From Mycolicibacterium lacusdiani (GTDB lineage: Bacteria > Actinomycetota > Actinomycetes > Mycobacteriales > Mycobacteriaceae): a stretch of DNA of 64,000 bases. The stretch covers positions 930,001 to 994,000 of the forward strand of contig NZ_JAKCFC010000001.1 of NCBI RefSeq assembly GCF_021916785.1, given 5' to 3'. The position numbers were made by a program, and so were the translations under genes. Every line of letters starts with the position of its first letter. The stretch's first letter is position 1. The notes under the pieces are model-generated. The model worked only from the letters and a program-made list of their open reading frames with translations, searched no databases and was not told where the DNA came from. This document shows positions 54,952 to 64,000 of the stretch, piece by piece.

Positions 54952-56001
54952 ATGTCCACCGACCGACCGCTGAAGGTGATCCAGTGGACCACCGGCAACA
55001 TCGGCAGACGCTCCCTGCACGCAATCATCGGGCGCTCCGACATGGAACTGGTCGGCGTGTTCGCGCACGGCGCCGACAAGGTGGGCGTCGACGCCGCTGA
55101 ACTGGCCGGGTGGCCGGAGCCGACGGGCGTGACGGCCACCAACGACGTCGACGCACTCCTCGCCCTCGGAGCCGACGCCTGCTGCTACAACCCGCTGTGG
55201 CCCAGCGTCGACGAGCTGGTCCGGCTCCTCGAGGCCGGGGTGAACGTGTGCTCGAGCGCGGCCTGGATCACCGGCGGCAAGCAGTCACCCGAGGATCTCG
55301 AACGCATCCGAAAGGCCTGCGAGACTGGGCGTTCCACGATATTCGGCAGCGGGGCGCATCCCGGCATGACGAACATGGTCGGCATGGTGCTCTCGGGGGC
55401 GTGCGAGGCCGTGGAGCACATCCGCATCACCGAGTCGGTGGACTGCTCGACCTACGAATCGGCAGGCACCCAGTCGGCGATGGGGTTCGGGCAGGATCCC
55501 GAGACGCCCGGCCTTGCCGAGAACGTGCGCCGCGAGAGCGAGGTGTTCGCCGAGTCCGCGGCCATGATGGCCGATGCGATCGGCGCCACGCTCGACCGCA
55601 TCACCTTCGACGTGGAGTTCACCGCCGCCACCGGTGACAGCGACCTGGGCTTCATGCAGATCCCGGCGGGCACCGTCGGAGGCGTGTACGGCTACCACCG
55701 CGGATGGGTGGGCGAGAAGAACGTCGTCAGCGTCGGATTCAACTGGATCATGGGTGGCCACGTCACTCCGCCCAAGCCGCTCGAGCACGGCCACGTCATT
55801 CAGGTCTACGGCACGCCCAATATGCGTACCGTCCTGCACTGCCTGCCGCCCAAGGGCTGGACCGAGCCCGGCTTCATGGGCCTCGGCATGATCTACACCG
55901 CGCTGCCGGTGACCAACGCGGTCCCGGCCGTGGTGGCCGCGGCACCCGGCATCGTCACGCTCAAGGACCTGCCGCCGGTCACCGGTCGTTTCGTCGGCTA
56001 G
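54952..56001 (+). CDS. DapB-like NAD(P)-dependent reductase
   Basis: 349 residues with a dihydrodipicolinate reductase-like Rossmann start (KVIQWTTGNIGRRSLHAII at about 8-26). This large actinobacterial family also contains 2,4-diaminopentanoate dehydrogenase-type enzymes; the substrate here is unknown. GGAG seven bases before the ATG. A TATACA -10-like element lies at 54891. Overlaps the convergent gene by 4 bases. Confidence 0.75.
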   Translation: MSTDRPLKVIQWTTGNIGRRSLHAIIGRSDMELVGVFAHGADKVGVDAAELAGWPEPTGVTATNDVDALLALGADACCYNPLWPSVDELVRLLEAGVNVCSSAAWITGGKQSPEDLERIRKACETGRSTIFGSGAHPGMTNMVGMVLSGACEAVEHIRITESVDCSTYESAGTQSAMGFGQDPETPGLAENVRRESEVFAESAAMMADAIGATLDRITFDVEFTAATGDSDLGFMQIPAGTVGGVYGYHRGWVGEKNVVSVGFNWIMGGHVTPPKPLEHGHVIQVYGTPNMRTVLHCLPPKGWTEPGFMGLGMIYTALPVTNAVPAVVAAAPGIVTLKDLPPVTGRFVG

Positions 56002-56615
56002 AAGCGCGTCGACAGCGTCGACAGCCCGGCGCCGTCCAGGTCGCCTAGACCGTCGGCCCGTCCCGCCATCGTCATCAGCAGCGCCTCGCCAGGGCCATGA
56101 ACCTCGGGGCCCTTGCCCGCGGCCCAGTCCAGGTCGGTGGCGACGAGTCGCACGCCCCTGGCGCGCCACGCGCCACGGATCAGCGGCGCGGTGCGCGCGA
56201 AGTCCAGTGCGACGCTCAGGCGATCGGCGGCGATGCCGCGCGGCATCCCGAGTGGACGCCGAATGTCCTGCTGGTGAATCATGTTGTCCGTCAATGCGAT
56301 CCGCCCACCAAAGCCCGCACCCAGGCCGGATGGCGTGGCGTATCGGCGCACCATGGCGACCAGGTCGTCGGTCGAGCGGTCGGACAGGTGCGCAACGGCC
56401 AGTGCGTTGATGCGATCGACGACCAGGAGCCCGCGCAGGAACCGCGTCACCAGGGCCGCGGTGGACAGCCCCTCGTAGCTCATCGTGTGCGCGACCACGT
56501 CGCGCACCCGCCAATCCGGGCACAGGGTCGGCGCAAGCCACTGCTCGGCGGTCAGGCCGCCGAGGAAGTCGGCGAACTCCAGCCGCTCGTCGCGGGCCAG
56601 GCTCAGCGCGTCCAC
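55998..56615 (-). CDS. Maleylpyruvate isomerase/mycothiol-dependent enzyme-like protein
   Basis: 205 residues, DinB-like four-helix fold of the mycothiol-dependent family. LTAEQWLAPTLCPDWRVRDVVAH is the diagnostic segment (PxWxVRDVxAH, with the metal His), and DNMIHQQDIRRPLG carries the second metal-ligand motif HxxDI. Actual substrate unknown. In M. tuberculosis this spot holds eis instead. Confidence 0.8.
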   Translation of the reverse strand: MDALSLARDERLEFADFLGGLTAEQWLAPTLCPDWRVRDVVAHTMSYEGLSTAALVTRFLRGLLVVDRINALAVAHLSDRSTDDLVAMVRRYATPSGLGAGFGGRIALTDNMIHQQDIRRPLGMPRGIAADRLSVALDFARTAPLIRGAWRARGVRLVATDLDWAAGKGPEVHGPGEALLMTMAGRADGLGDLDGAGLSTLSTRF

Positions 56616-56624
56616 GGACGTCGC

Positions 56625-57461
56625 CTACCCGTCCACCGTCACGCACACGCCGACGGCGCCGCCGCCGACGTGCACGGCAAGGACCGGTCCCATGTCGGTG
56701 ACGGTGAGCGACTCCACCTGCGGCAACCGGTCGGTCAGTGCCGCGCCGATGACGTCCGCGTCATCGTGGTTGTCGACGTGGTGCACGACGATCGACGCGC
56801 TGCGCTCCCCCACCACGTCGGCGACCGCGTCGACCAGCGCGGCGTGGGCCTTCGAGGTCGTGCGAATCCGTTGCAGAAGAACCAATCTGCCGTCGACGTC
56901 GAGATGAAGCAGCGGTTTGAGCGACAGTGCGGTCCCTAGCCAGGACGTGGCGGTGCCGATGCGGCCGCTGCGGCGGAGGTTGTCGAGACGGTGCACCACG
57001 ATGAACGCGTGACCCCGGGGAACCGCTGAACGGGCGGCTTCCTCGACGGCGTCCAGGTTCGCACCGGTTCCGGCCGCCCGGGCCGCCGCCACCGCCACGA
57101 ACCCGACGCACGCCGCAGCCGAACGCGAGTTCACCACGCGCACGGCCGATCCGAACTCGCGGGCGACGGTGCGCGCGGTGCTAAAGGTGCTCGACAGCGC
57201 AGCCGAGAGGTGCACGGCGACGACGCCGTCGCCCCCACTGGCGGCCAGCGCCTCCCGATAGGTCTCGGCGAGGTCCGCCGGAGATGCGCCCGACGTCGTC
57301 ACGTGGCTGCGGTCGTGGATGTCGTTCGGAACCGGGTCGACGTCGTCGCGCATGTCGTCGCCGTCGAGCAGGACGTGCAGCGGCACCCGACGAATACCCC
57401 AGCGCTCCAGAACGTCTGGACCCATGCGAGCCGACGAATCGGTCACCACCACGACGGCCAT
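56625..57461 (-). CDS. DegV-family fatty-acid-binding protein
   Basis: 278 residues. VVVTDSSARMGPD at the N-terminus, TSGASPADLAETYREAL and HLSAALSSTFSTAR are DegV motifs; the family binds fatty acids and supports fatty-acid kinase. Position matches Rv2417c. ATG is placed where the family begins; the octT stop is 2 bases upstream. Confidence 0.9.
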   Translation of the reverse strand: MAVVVVTDSSARMGPDVLERWGIRRVPLHVLLDGDDMRDDVDPVPNDIHDRSHVTTSGASPADLAETYREALAASGGDGVVAVHLSAALSSTFSTARTVAREFGSAVRVVNSRSAAACVGFVAVAAARAAGTGANLDAVEEAARSAVPRGHAFIVVHRLDNLRRSGRIGTATSWLGTALSLKPLLHLDVDGRLVLLQRIRTTSKAHAALVDAVADVVGERSASIVVHHVDNHDDADVIGAALTDRLPQVESLTVTDMGPVLAVHVGGGAVGVCVTVDG

Positions 57462-57463
57462 GG

Positions 57464-58246
57464 TCAGTTCGCGCCCGCGACGGGCACACCGGCGTCCGCG
57501 AGTGCCTTCATCATGAGGTCGGCGACGTTGCGGTGGGCCTCGAAGTTCCAGTGGATGCCGTCGGGATTCCCGCGACCGCTCATCACCTCGTCGCCCACGG
57601 CGGCCTTGAGGTCTACCACCGGCACGTCGTGCTCGGCGGCCCACCCGGTGATCGCCGCGACCGTGCCGTCACGCCACCTGTGCGAGTTGCCGTAGGTCTC
57701 GGCGACGTGCACCGACGGAATGCACGCGACGAACGGTATTCCGGGGCGGTTGAAGTCGATCGCCGCGCGGGTCTGTTCGAGGTACTCGACGGACAGCTTC
57801 GGCGGCAGGGCCGGTCGTGCGACCGGGGAGAACCTCGGCTGCGCCCACCCGTAACCGTCTCGCACCCACCGCCGCAGCAGCGGTGGTCGGACGTAGCGGA
57901 TCATCTCCCGCAGCGCCGTAGGAAGCGGGGACGGCAGCGAGTCCATGCCGCAGGTCGCGAAGATCACGGCACCGGCCCGCGGCAGCGCCGCCCACGACCG
58001 TGGGTCCTGAATCGCTGCCCACCACACGTCGCGGCAGGTCCAGCCGATGCGACCGATCAGCTCGACGTCCCAATCGAGTTGATCAGCAACGATGTTCGGC
58101 CAGATGCGCGGATCGTCGGAGGGCAGCCCGCCGGTCGGGCCGTAGTAGGACAGCGAGTCGCAGAACACGAGCAGGGTTGCCCGGCGGGCAGGAGCGGAGC
58201 GACCCGGGGAATCGTTCCGGGCTCCATCGGCCGGCTCAGAGGACAT
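57464..58246 (-). CDS. octT: SGNH-type octanoyltransferase of MGLP synthesis
   Basis: 260 residues, SGNH-hydrolase fold: [12 protein letters not shown] carries the GDS-like motif with nucleophilic Ser, [10 protein letters not shown] holds the Asn/Gly block in altered form, and [12 protein letters not shown] supplies the catalytic Asp-x-x-His. Its M. tuberculosis counterpart Rv2418c octanoylates early methylglucose lipopolysaccharide intermediates. ATG overlaps the gpgP 3' end by 11 bases, consistent with a shared pathway. Confidence 0.85.
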   Translation of the reverse strand: MSSEPADGARNDSPGRSAPARRATLLVFCDSLSYYGPTGGLPSDDPRIWPNIVADQLDWDVELIGRIGWTCRDVWWAAIQDPRSWAALPRAGAVIFATCGMDSLPSPLPTALREMIRYVRPPLLRRWVRDGYGWAQPRFSPVARPALPPKLSVEYLEQTRAAIDFNRPGIPFVACIPSVHVAETYGNSHRWRDGTVAAITGWAAEHDVPVVDLKAAVGDEVMSGRGNPDGIHWNFEAHRNVADLMMKALADAGVPVAGAN

Positions 58247-58904
58247 CGCTGGCGACCTGCGCCGAGGCGTTCCACACGTCGAGGCGCCAACGGACGTCCT
58301 CGAGCGGGGCGTCGTCGGAGGAGTGGCCGGACAGCTGTACCCAGCTCGCGTTGCCCATCCCACCCAGCACGGGCCAGTTGTCGACGGGCAGGCCGAGTAT
58401 CGCCCCGGTGAGCGCCGCGATCAGGCCGCCGTGTGCCACCAGGACGACCGGTCGGTCGGGTTGGTCGACGCCCCACTCCGCCTGTCCGGCAGTGAGTTCG
58501 GCGATCAACGGCATGCTCCGCGCTGCCACGTCGACGCGGCTCTCGCCGCCGTGCGGGGCCCACCGCGCGTCGTCTCGCCACGCCAGCCGGGCGCCGGGAG
58601 CGATGGCGTCGACCTCGAGGTGGGTCATGCCCTGCCAGTCACCCAGGTGGGTCTCGCGCAGCCGGACGTCGGTGCTGACCGGCAATCCCGCTTGTTCACC
58701 GAGTGCGACCGCGGTGTCGAGAGCCCGCCGCAGGTCAGACGAGACGATCAGTAGGGGTTCGCGTTTGGCGAGCAGCTCGGCCGCGGCGACGGCCTGGGCG
58801 CGGCCCAGCTCGGAGAGATCGGTGTCGAGCTGGCCCTGCATGCGGCTGCCCGCGTTGTACTCGGTCTGGCCGTGGCGCAGCATGACCAGCCTGCGGACTC
58901 TCAC
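58236..58904 (-). CDS. gpgP: Glucosyl-3-phosphoglycerate phosphatase
   Basis: 222-residue histidine phosphatase. Catalytic RHGQTEYN near residue 10-17; second catalytic His in [10 protein letters not shown] near 158. In mycobacteria (Rv2419c) it dephosphorylates glucosyl-3-phosphoglycerate on the way to methylglucose lipopolysaccharide. GTG overlaps the rsfS stop as GTGA. Pairs with octT downstream. Confidence 0.9.
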   Translation of the reverse strand: MRVRRLVMLRHGQTEYNAGSRMQGQLDTDLSELGRAQAVAAAELLAKREPLLIVSSDLRRALDTAVALGEQAGLPVSTDVRLRETHLGDWQGMTHLEVDAIAPGARLAWRDDARWAPHGGESRVDVAARSMPLIAELTAGQAEWGVDQPDRPVVLVAHGGLIAALTGAILGLPVDNWPVLGGMGNASWVQLSGHSSDDAPLEDVRWRLDVWNASAQVASDVL

Positions 58905-59293
58905 TCCCGGTCCTCGGGCAGGGAGTCGCCGTGGCCGTCGAGGTCCACGGGAACCAGCGGGCAGTCACGCCACAACCGGTCCAGGGCGTAGAAGTTCCGC
59001 TCGTCCTGATGCTGGATGTGCACCACGATGTCGACGTAGTCCAGCAGCACCCACCGACCTTCGCGCGTGCCCTCGCGGCGGGCCGGCTTGAATCCGGCGG
59101 CGCGCATCTTCTCCTCGACCTCGTCGACGATGGCGTTGACCTGCCGATCGTTGGAGGCCGAGCCGATGACGAAGACGTCGGTGATGACGAGCTGTCCCGA
59201 CACGTCGATGACGACGACGTCGTCGGCCAATTTGGACGACGCCGCCTGGGCGGCAACGGTGGCCATTTCGACGGCCTCGACAGACGCACTCAC
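58901..59293 (-). CDS. rsfS: Ribosome silencing factor RsfS
   Basis: 130 residues. [21 protein letters not shown] and [24 protein letters not shown] are signatures of RsfS, which binds L14 and blocks subunit joining in starvation. GTG chosen at the family start, overlapping the nadD stop as GTGA. The nadD-rsfS linkage is widespread in bacteria. Confidence 0.94.
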   Translation of the reverse strand: MSASVEAVEMATVAAQAASSKLADDVVVIDVSGQLVITDVFVIGSASNDRQVNAIVDEVEEKMRAAGFKPARREGTREGRWVLLDYVDIVVHIQHQDERNFYALDRLWRDCPLVPVDLDGHGDSLPEDRE

Positions 59294-59925
59294 GATGGGG
59301 TCCTTCCAACAAGGGTGGGGGTTCGGTACAGGCCGCGTTTGGAGACGTACTGAACGACGCCGTCGGGCACCAGGTACCAGATGGGCCTGCCGGTCATCGC
59401 GCGGTCGCGGCACTCGCTCGACGAGATGGCCAGCGCAGGTACCTCGACGAGGTTCAGCGCCTCGCGCGGCAGCTCCTTCATCGCCGCCTCGATGTGCTCG
59501 CCGTCCAGGGTGTAGCCGGGGCGGCTGACGCCGACGAAGCGGGCCAGGGAGAACAGGTCCTCCCAGTTCTGCCAACTCAGGATCGAGCCGAGCGCGTCGG
59601 CGCCGGTGATGAAGTACAGGTCGGTGTCCGGGTGGGCCGCGGCCAGGTCGCGCAGCGTGTCCTTGGTGTAGGTCGGGCCGCCGCGGTCGATGTCGACCCG
59701 GCTGACCGAGAAACGGGGATTGGCTGCCGTTGCGATCACCGTCATGAGGTAGCGGTCCTCCGCGGCGGTGACCGAGCGGTCGCGCTTCTGCCACGGCTGC
59801 CCGGTCGGCACGAACACCACCTCGTCGAGGTCGAACAGATCGGCGACCTCGCTGGCCGCGACGAGGTGACCGTGGTGGATCGGGTCGAAGGTCCCGCCCA
59901 TCACTCCCAGCCTGCGTCGAGTCAC
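59290..59925 (-). CDS. nadD: Nicotinate mononucleotide adenylyltransferase
   Basis: 211 residues; transfers AMP to nicotinate mononucleotide in NAD synthesis. [13 protein letters not shown] contains the GxFDPxHxGH nucleotidyltransferase motif, and ISSSECRDR the ISSTxIR-like motif near the C-terminus. GTG eight codons before MGGTFDP is chosen (VTRRRLGV); an ATG at MGG is the alternative. First gene of nadD-rsfS-gpgP-octT-degV. Confidence 0.94.
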   Translation of the reverse strand: MTRRRLGVMGGTFDPIHHGHLVAASEVADLFDLDEVVFVPTGQPWQKRDRSVTAAEDRYLMTVIATAANPRFSVSRVDIDRGGPTYTKDTLRDLAAAHPDTDLYFITGADALGSILSWQNWEDLFSLARFVGVSRPGYTLDGEHIEAAMKELPREALNLVEVPALAISSSECRDRAMTGRPIWYLVPDGVVQYVSKRGLYRTPTLVGRTPS

Positions 59926-59978
59926 GAATAAGCAGCTTACGGGAGGCGCGGCGGGCGCCGCGGGTTCGGGCGAACGGC

Positions 59979-61421
59979 CTAGACGGGCAGCAGCTGGTCG
60001 ATCACGCCGGCGAGCTGCTTGGCCGACCGGCACTCGTGCATCGTGATGACGCCCTCGTAGCGCGGCACCGCCGAGTCCCCGCTGCCCCACAGGTGCTTGG
60101 GCTCGGGGTTGAGCCAGTGGGCGTGCCTGCTGGCAGTCACCATGTGGGTCAGCAGGTCGACCTCCGGGTTGCGGTAGTTGTTGCGGCCGTCGCCGAGCAC
60201 GAGCAGCGAGCTGCGCGGCGAGAGCACGTTCGGGTACTTGTCGAGGAACGATACGAACGCGTGGCCGTAGTCGGAGTGGCCGTCGCGGGTGTAGACGCCG
60301 GCCTCGCGGGTGATCCGCTGTACGGCCACTGCCAGGTCGGCCTCCGGGCCGAACAGTTCGGTGACCTCGTCGGTCGTGTCGATGAACGCGAAGACCCGCA
60401 CGCGGGAGAACTGCTGGCGCAGCGCGCTGACGAGCATGAGCGTGAAGTGGCTGAACCCGGCGACCGAACCGGACACGTCGCACAGGACGACCAGTTCGGG
60501 GCGGGCGGGGCGCGGCTTCTTCAGCACGACGTCGATGGGCACGCCACCGGTCGACATCGACTTGCGCAGCGTCTTGCGCATGTCGATCTCGCCGGCGCGG
60601 GCACGACGCCGACGCGCGGCCAGCCGGCTGGCGAGCGTGCGTGCCAGCGGTGCGACCACTCGCCGCATCTGGCGCAGCTGCTCGCCGGACGCTCGGAGGA
60701 ACTCCACGTTCTCGCTGAGCTGCGGGATGCCGTACATCTGGACGTGTTCGCGGCCCAGTTGTTCCGCCGTGCGACGCTTGGTCTCACCCTCCACCATGCG
60801 CCGCAGCTGCGAAACGCGCTTGGCGGCAAGGGCTTTGGCGATCTCCTGCTGTGTGGGCGTCGGGTCGTCGCCGTATCCCGCCAGCAAGCCGGCGAGCAGC
60901 CTGCCCTCGAGTTCGTCGAGCGCCATCGCCTTGAGCGCCTGGTACGACGAGTAGGACGGGCCGCGACTGGAGTTGTAGCGGCCGAACGACTCCACGATCT
61001 GCGCGATCATCGCGGCGAGGCGGTCGTCGACGTTGGCCAGATCGGGGTTGTCGGTGAGCATCTGCACCAGCGCGTCGCGCAGGCCCTCGATGTCCTGCGG
61101 CGGCGGGCCGTCCGACTCGTCGTCGGAGTCCTCGTCGTCGACCACCGTCCTGGCGCCCAACGCCGCGGGGAACCAGAGGTCGAACATCGCGTCGTAGGTC
61201 TCGCGGTGCTCCGCCCGCCGCATCACCGCGCACGCCAGCCCCTCCCGCAGCACCTCGCGGTCAACGAGGCCGAGCGTCGCCATCACGCGACCGGCGTCGA
61301 CGGTCTCCGACGGCCCGACCGCAATGCCGACCCCGCGCAGCGCCTCGACGAACTCGACGAGGTGACCCGGAATGCCATGCGGGGCAAGCGGTTGTGGTGG
61401 TCGGGTGCGACGGGCGGCCAT
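59979..61421 (-). CDS. CoxE-like von Willebrand A domain protein
   Basis: 480 residues. N-terminal helical region with an acidic patch ([11 protein letters not shown]), C-terminal VWA domain with metal site [10 protein letters not shown] (MIDAS DxSxS) and later [10 protein letters not shown]. Together with the MoxR ATPase just upstream it forms the standard MoxR-VWA chaperone pair that remodels or metallates a client complex. Client unknown. Matches Rv2425c by position. Confidence 0.88.
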   Translation of the reverse strand: MAARRTRPPQPLAPHGIPGHLVEFVEALRGVGIAVGPSETVDAGRVMATLGLVDREVLREGLACAVMRRAEHRETYDAMFDLWFPAALGARTVVDDEDSDDESDGPPPQDIEGLRDALVQMLTDNPDLANVDDRLAAMIAQIVESFGRYNSSRGPSYSSYQALKAMALDELEGRLLAGLLAGYGDDPTPTQQEIAKALAAKRVSQLRRMVEGETKRRTAEQLGREHVQMYGIPQLSENVEFLRASGEQLRQMRRVVAPLARTLASRLAARRRRARAGEIDMRKTLRKSMSTGGVPIDVVLKKPRPARPELVVLCDVSGSVAGFSHFTLMLVSALRQQFSRVRVFAFIDTTDEVTELFGPEADLAVAVQRITREAGVYTRDGHSDYGHAFVSFLDKYPNVLSPRSSLLVLGDGRNNYRNPEVDLLTHMVTASRHAHWLNPEPKHLWGSGDSAVPRYEGVITMHECRSAKQLAGVIDQLLPV

Positions 61422-61432
61422 CGGGGCACTCC

Positions 61433-62320
61433 TCAGTTCAGCCGGAGTTCGCCGGATGCACGCTGTTGGTCGGACTGGTGTTTGAGGATGACGCCGAGCG
61501 TGGCGGCGATCATCGCATCGTCGATGGTGTCCATGCCAAGGGCGAGCACGGTGCGACCCCAGTCGATGGTCTCGGCGACCGACGGCACCTTCTTGAGCTG
61601 CATGCCGCGCAGTACGCCGATGATGCGCACCAGTTCCTCGGCGAGGCGCTCCGGCAGCTCGGGCACCCGGGACAGCAGGATGCGGCGTTCGAGGTCCGGG
61701 TCGGGGAAGTCGATGTGCAGGAACAGGCAGCGCCGCTTGAGCGCCTCGGAGAGTTCACGGGTGGCGTTGGACGTGAGAAGCACGAACGGCGGCCGCTCGG
61801 CCTTGATGGTGCCCAGCTCGGGCACCGTGACCGCGAAGTCCGACAACACCTCGAGAAGCAGGCCCTCGATCTCGATGTCCGCCTTGTCGGTCTCGTCGAT
61901 CAGCAGCACGGTCGGATCGGTGCGCTTGATCGCCGTGAGCAGCGGACGGGTCAGCAGGAATTCCTCGCTGAACACGTCCATCTTGGTCTGGTCCCAATCA
62001 CCCTGGCCGCCGGCGTTGCCCGCCTGGATGCGCAGGATCTGCTTGGCGTGGTTCCACTCGTACAGTGCGCGGGCCTCGTCGACGCCCTCGTAGCACTGCA
62101 GGCGAACGAGTTCCGAGCCCGTGCAGGCCGCCACCGCGCGGGCGAGTTCGGTCTTGCCGACACCCGCCGGGCCCTCGACGAGCAGCGGCTTGCCGAGCCG
62201 GTCGGCGAGGAAGACGGCCGTCGCCGTCGCCGTGTCGGGCAGGTACCCGGTCTCGGCGAGGCGGGTCGCCACGTCGTCGATGTCGGTGAACATCGGGACC
62301 GGTTGGGCAGAGGTGCTCAT
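61433..62320 (-). CDS. MoxR-type AAA ATPase
   Basis: 295 residues. Walker A EGPAGVGKTELAR near 44-56, Walker B VLLIDETDKAD near 141-151, sensor-1 LLTSNATRELSEALKRRC. MoxR proteins work with VWA partners; the VWA gene is 11 bases downstream. Matches Rv2426c. Confidence 0.9.
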   Translation of the reverse strand: MSTSAQPVPMFTDIDDVATRLAETGYLPDTATATAVFLADRLGKPLLVEGPAGVGKTELARAVAACTGSELVRLQCYEGVDEARALYEWNHAKQILRIQAGNAGGQGDWDQTKMDVFSEEFLLTRPLLTAIKRTDPTVLLIDETDKADIEIEGLLLEVLSDFAVTVPELGTIKAERPPFVLLTSNATRELSEALKRRCLFLHIDFPDPDLERRILLSRVPELPERLAEELVRIIGVLRGMQLKKVPSVAETIDWGRTVLALGMDTIDDAMIAATLGVILKHQSDQQRASGELRLN

Positions 62321-62333
62321 GTAGCTCCGTTCT

Positions 62334-63581
62334 TCAGGCGGGGCGGATGTGGCCGTCTCCCCACACCACCCACTTGGTCGAGGTCAGTTCTGGCAGGCCC
62401 ATGGGCCCGCGGGCGTGCAGCTTCTGAGTGGAGATGCCGATCTCCGCGCCGAAGCCGAACTGCTCGCCATCGGTGAACGAGGTCGCCGCGTTGACCATCA
62501 CGGCCGCGGCGTCGACCTCCCCGGTGAACCGTTCTGCCGCAGCGAGATCGGTCGTCACGATGGCCTCGGTGTGCCCGGTCCCGTATTCGTTGACGTGGGT
62601 GATGGCCGCGTCGATGCCGTCCACGACGGCGACCGCGATGTCCATCGACAGGAACTCGGCCCGCAGGTCGTCCTCGCTGGGGTCGTCGTGCACGGTGACG
62701 CCCGCGTTCCGGAGTGCGTCGAGCAGCCTTGGCACCGCGCGGTCGGCGATCGCGGCGTCGACGAGCAGCGTCTCGGCGGCATTGCACACGCTGGGCCTGC
62801 GGGTCTTGGAGTTCAACAGGATGCGCTCGGCGACGTCGAGGTCGGCCGCCGCGTGGACGTACACGTGGCAGTTCCCGACACCGGTCTCGATGGTCGGGAC
62901 CAGCGCGTCGCGGACGACGGCGTCGATCAGTCCCGCGCCTCCGCGGGGGATGACGACGTCGACCAGGCCGCGGGCCTGAATGAGGTGGGTGACGGTGGCG
63001 CGGTCCTCGCTGGGCAGCAGCGCGACGGCGTCGGCGGGCAGACCCTCGGCCACCAGCGCGGCGCGCAGCGCGGTGACGAGCGCCTCGTTCGAGTGCCGAG
63101 CCGACGAACTGCCGCGCAGCAGAGCAGCATTGCCGGACTTCAGCGTGAGCCCAAACGCGTCGACGGTGACGTTCGGCCTGCCCTCGTAGACCATGCCGAC
63201 GACGCCGAGGGGCACGCGCTGCTGGCGGATCCGCAGCCCGTTGGGCAGCGTGCGACCGCGCAGGACCTCCCCGACGGGATCGGGCAGTCCGGCCACCTGG
63301 CGCAGACCGGCCGCGATGCCGTCGACGCGCTGCGAGTTCAGTGCCAGCCGGTCCAGGATCGCCGCCGGAGTGCCTGCGGCGCGCGCGACGTCCAGATCGA
63401 CCTCGTTGGCGGCGAGCACCTCGCCCACCGAAGCCAGCACCGAGTCCGCCGCGGCGTGCAGCGCCCGATCCTTGATCTCCGACGTCAGGGTGCCGAGGGT
63501 GCGCGCGGCGACTCTGGCGCGGCGCGCCGCGTCGTGGACCTGCTGGCGCAGGTCAGTGTCGGCGGGGGCATGCACGCTCAT
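62334..63581 (-). CDS. proA: Glutamate-5-semialdehyde dehydrogenase
   Basis: Gamma-glutamyl phosphate reductase, second step of proline synthesis, 415 residues. [30 protein letters not shown] and the catalytic-Cys region [15 protein letters not shown] are all present. ATG chosen at the family start. Same place as proA in M. tuberculosis (Rv2427c). Upstream of moxR in the same direction. Confidence 0.95.
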   Translation of the reverse strand: MSVHAPADTDLRQQVHDAARRARVAARTLGTLTSEIKDRALHAAADSVLASVGEVLAANEVDLDVARAAGTPAAILDRLALNSQRVDGIAAGLRQVAGLPDPVGEVLRGRTLPNGLRIRQQRVPLGVVGMVYEGRPNVTVDAFGLTLKSGNAALLRGSSSARHSNEALVTALRAALVAEGLPADAVALLPSEDRATVTHLIQARGLVDVVIPRGGAGLIDAVVRDALVPTIETGVGNCHVYVHAAADLDVAERILLNSKTRRPSVCNAAETLLVDAAIADRAVPRLLDALRNAGVTVHDDPSEDDLRAEFLSMDIAVAVVDGIDAAITHVNEYGTGHTEAIVTTDLAAAERFTGEVDAAAVMVNAATSFTDGEQFGFGAEIGISTQKLHARGPMGLPELTSTKWVVWGDGHIRPA

Positions 63582-63625
63582 CAAGCCAGCGTATCGAGGT
63601 AACGCGGGTCCGGCCCGGTCGGGGT

Positions 63626-63631
63626 TACGGT
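63626..63631 (+). promoter_or_regulatory. Leaderless -10 of the ribokinase gene
   Basis: TACGGT followed by seven bases and GTG 63639. Supports the GTG start. Confidence 0.4.
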
Positions 63632-63638
63632 ATGGCCC

Positions 63639-64000
63639 GTGACAACGTCCGGCAACCGAGTGTGCGTGGTGGGCAGCGTCAACCTCGACCAGTCGATGCG
63701 CGTTCAGTCGCTGCCACGCCCCGGGGAGACCGTGCTGGCGGCGTCGACGACCTGGTCGCCGGGCGGCAAGGGCGGCAACCAGGCCGTCGCGGCGGCGCGC
63801 GCGGGCGCGTCCGTGGAGTTGGTCGCCGCGCTCGGCGACGACGACGCCGCAGACAAGCTGCGGGCCCACCTCAGCGGCAACGACGTGGGACTGGACGGCG
63901 TGCTCACCTTGCCGGGCGCCAGTGGTACCGCCGTGATCGTCGTCGACGACGGTGCCGAGAACCTGATCGTCGTCGCCCCCGGCGCCAACGCCCACCTGCA
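63639..64000 (+). CDS. rbsK: Ribokinase (PfkB family), N-terminal part (cut by window edge)
   Basis: First ~120 residues of a sugar kinase: [15 protein letters not shown] at the start and the substrate-binding signature [16 protein letters not shown] near 45 are ribokinase hallmarks. ATP-binding and catalytic-base regions lie outside. GTG start, apparently leaderless; the nearby ATG 63632 is in another frame. Divergent from proA. Confidence 0.88.
   Translation, partial: MTTSGNRVCVVGSVNLDQSMRVQSLPRPGETVLAASTTWSPGGKGGNQAVAAARAGASVELVAALGDDDAADKLRAHLSGNDVGLDGVLTLPGASGTAVIVVDDGAENLIVVAPGANAHL

Noticed and set aside
60036..62093. 685-codon plus-strand frame opposite the VWA and MoxR genes
   Set aside because: Antisense to two conserved genes; composition follows third-position GC of the true frames.

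Overview
The window is high-GC, densely packed actinobacterial DNA, best explained as a Mycobacterium/Mycolicibacterium chromosome. Gene content and order follow the M. tuberculosis Rv2379c-Rv2436 neighbourhood (mbt genes, hemW, sirA-cysH, cysAWT-subI, trehalase, lppR, lepA, the ATP-grasp/alpha-E/transglutaminase set, rpsT, holA, comEC-comEA, degV, octT-gpgP-rsfS-nadD, moxR, proA). Several starts look leaderless (a TANNNT-like -10 box 6-8 nt before ATG/GTG), which is typical of mycobacteria. The match with M. tuberculosis is from remembered gene order, not from an alignment.

Region 1 (1-21.9 kb) is a mycobactin siderophore locus. A tightly overlapping minus-strand operon mbtB-mbtT-mbtC-mbtD-mbtE-mbtF (mbtF runs off the left edge) diverges from mbtA across two tandem IdeR boxes. 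Where M. tuberculosis has the salicylate synthase gene mbtI, next to mbtA and hemW on the same strand, this genome has a 1749-residue KS-AT-DH/TH-KR-ACP polyketide synthase of the 6-methylsalicylic acid synthase (MSAS) type. A third IdeR-like box lies at its 5' end. I infer that this organism builds mycobactin on 6-methylsalicylate made from acetate, as known chemically for mycobactin P of M. phlei, instead of on chorismate-derived salicylate.

Region 2 (21.9-30.9 kb) is sulfur assimilation: hemW, then sirA-cysH-sirB (sulfite reductase, APS reductase, sirohydrochlorin ferrochelatase), converging on the sulfate ABC transporter operon subI-cysT-cysW-cysA. Each of the two operons is preceded by a leaderless small ORF ending in a cysteine-codon cluster, followed by an inverted repeat that covers the Shine-Dalgarno of the first structural gene. 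This fits the cysteine-responsive attenuators described in mycobacteria.

Region 3 (30.9-41.4 kb) holds an FAD monooxygenase, a GH15 trehalase, a small accessory patch (ANTAR-like fragment, 13E12/DUF222-HNH repeat-family protein, GAF protein, tiny membrane protein), two tandem LppR-type lipoproteins, lepA, a PemK/MazF-like protein and a GNAT acetyltransferase. Region 4 (41.5-45.6 kb) is a MetNIQ-type importer co-transcribed with an NtaA/DszA-type FMN monooxygenase, probably for an organosulfur compound. It is absent from the corresponding M. tuberculosis locus.

Region 5 (45.6-64 kb) is mostly conserved core: CBS protein with a possible CRP site, RNase Z-like hydrolase, the ATP-grasp/alpha-E/transglutaminase operon, rpsT, holA, comEC-comEA, a RidA/DapB-like/mycothiol-enzyme-like set where M. 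tuberculosis has eis, then degV, octT-gpgP (methylglucose lipopolysaccharide), rsfS, nadD, a VWA/MoxR pair, proA and the start of a ribokinase gene. I saw no tRNA, rRNA, CRISPR array, insertion sequence or prophage.
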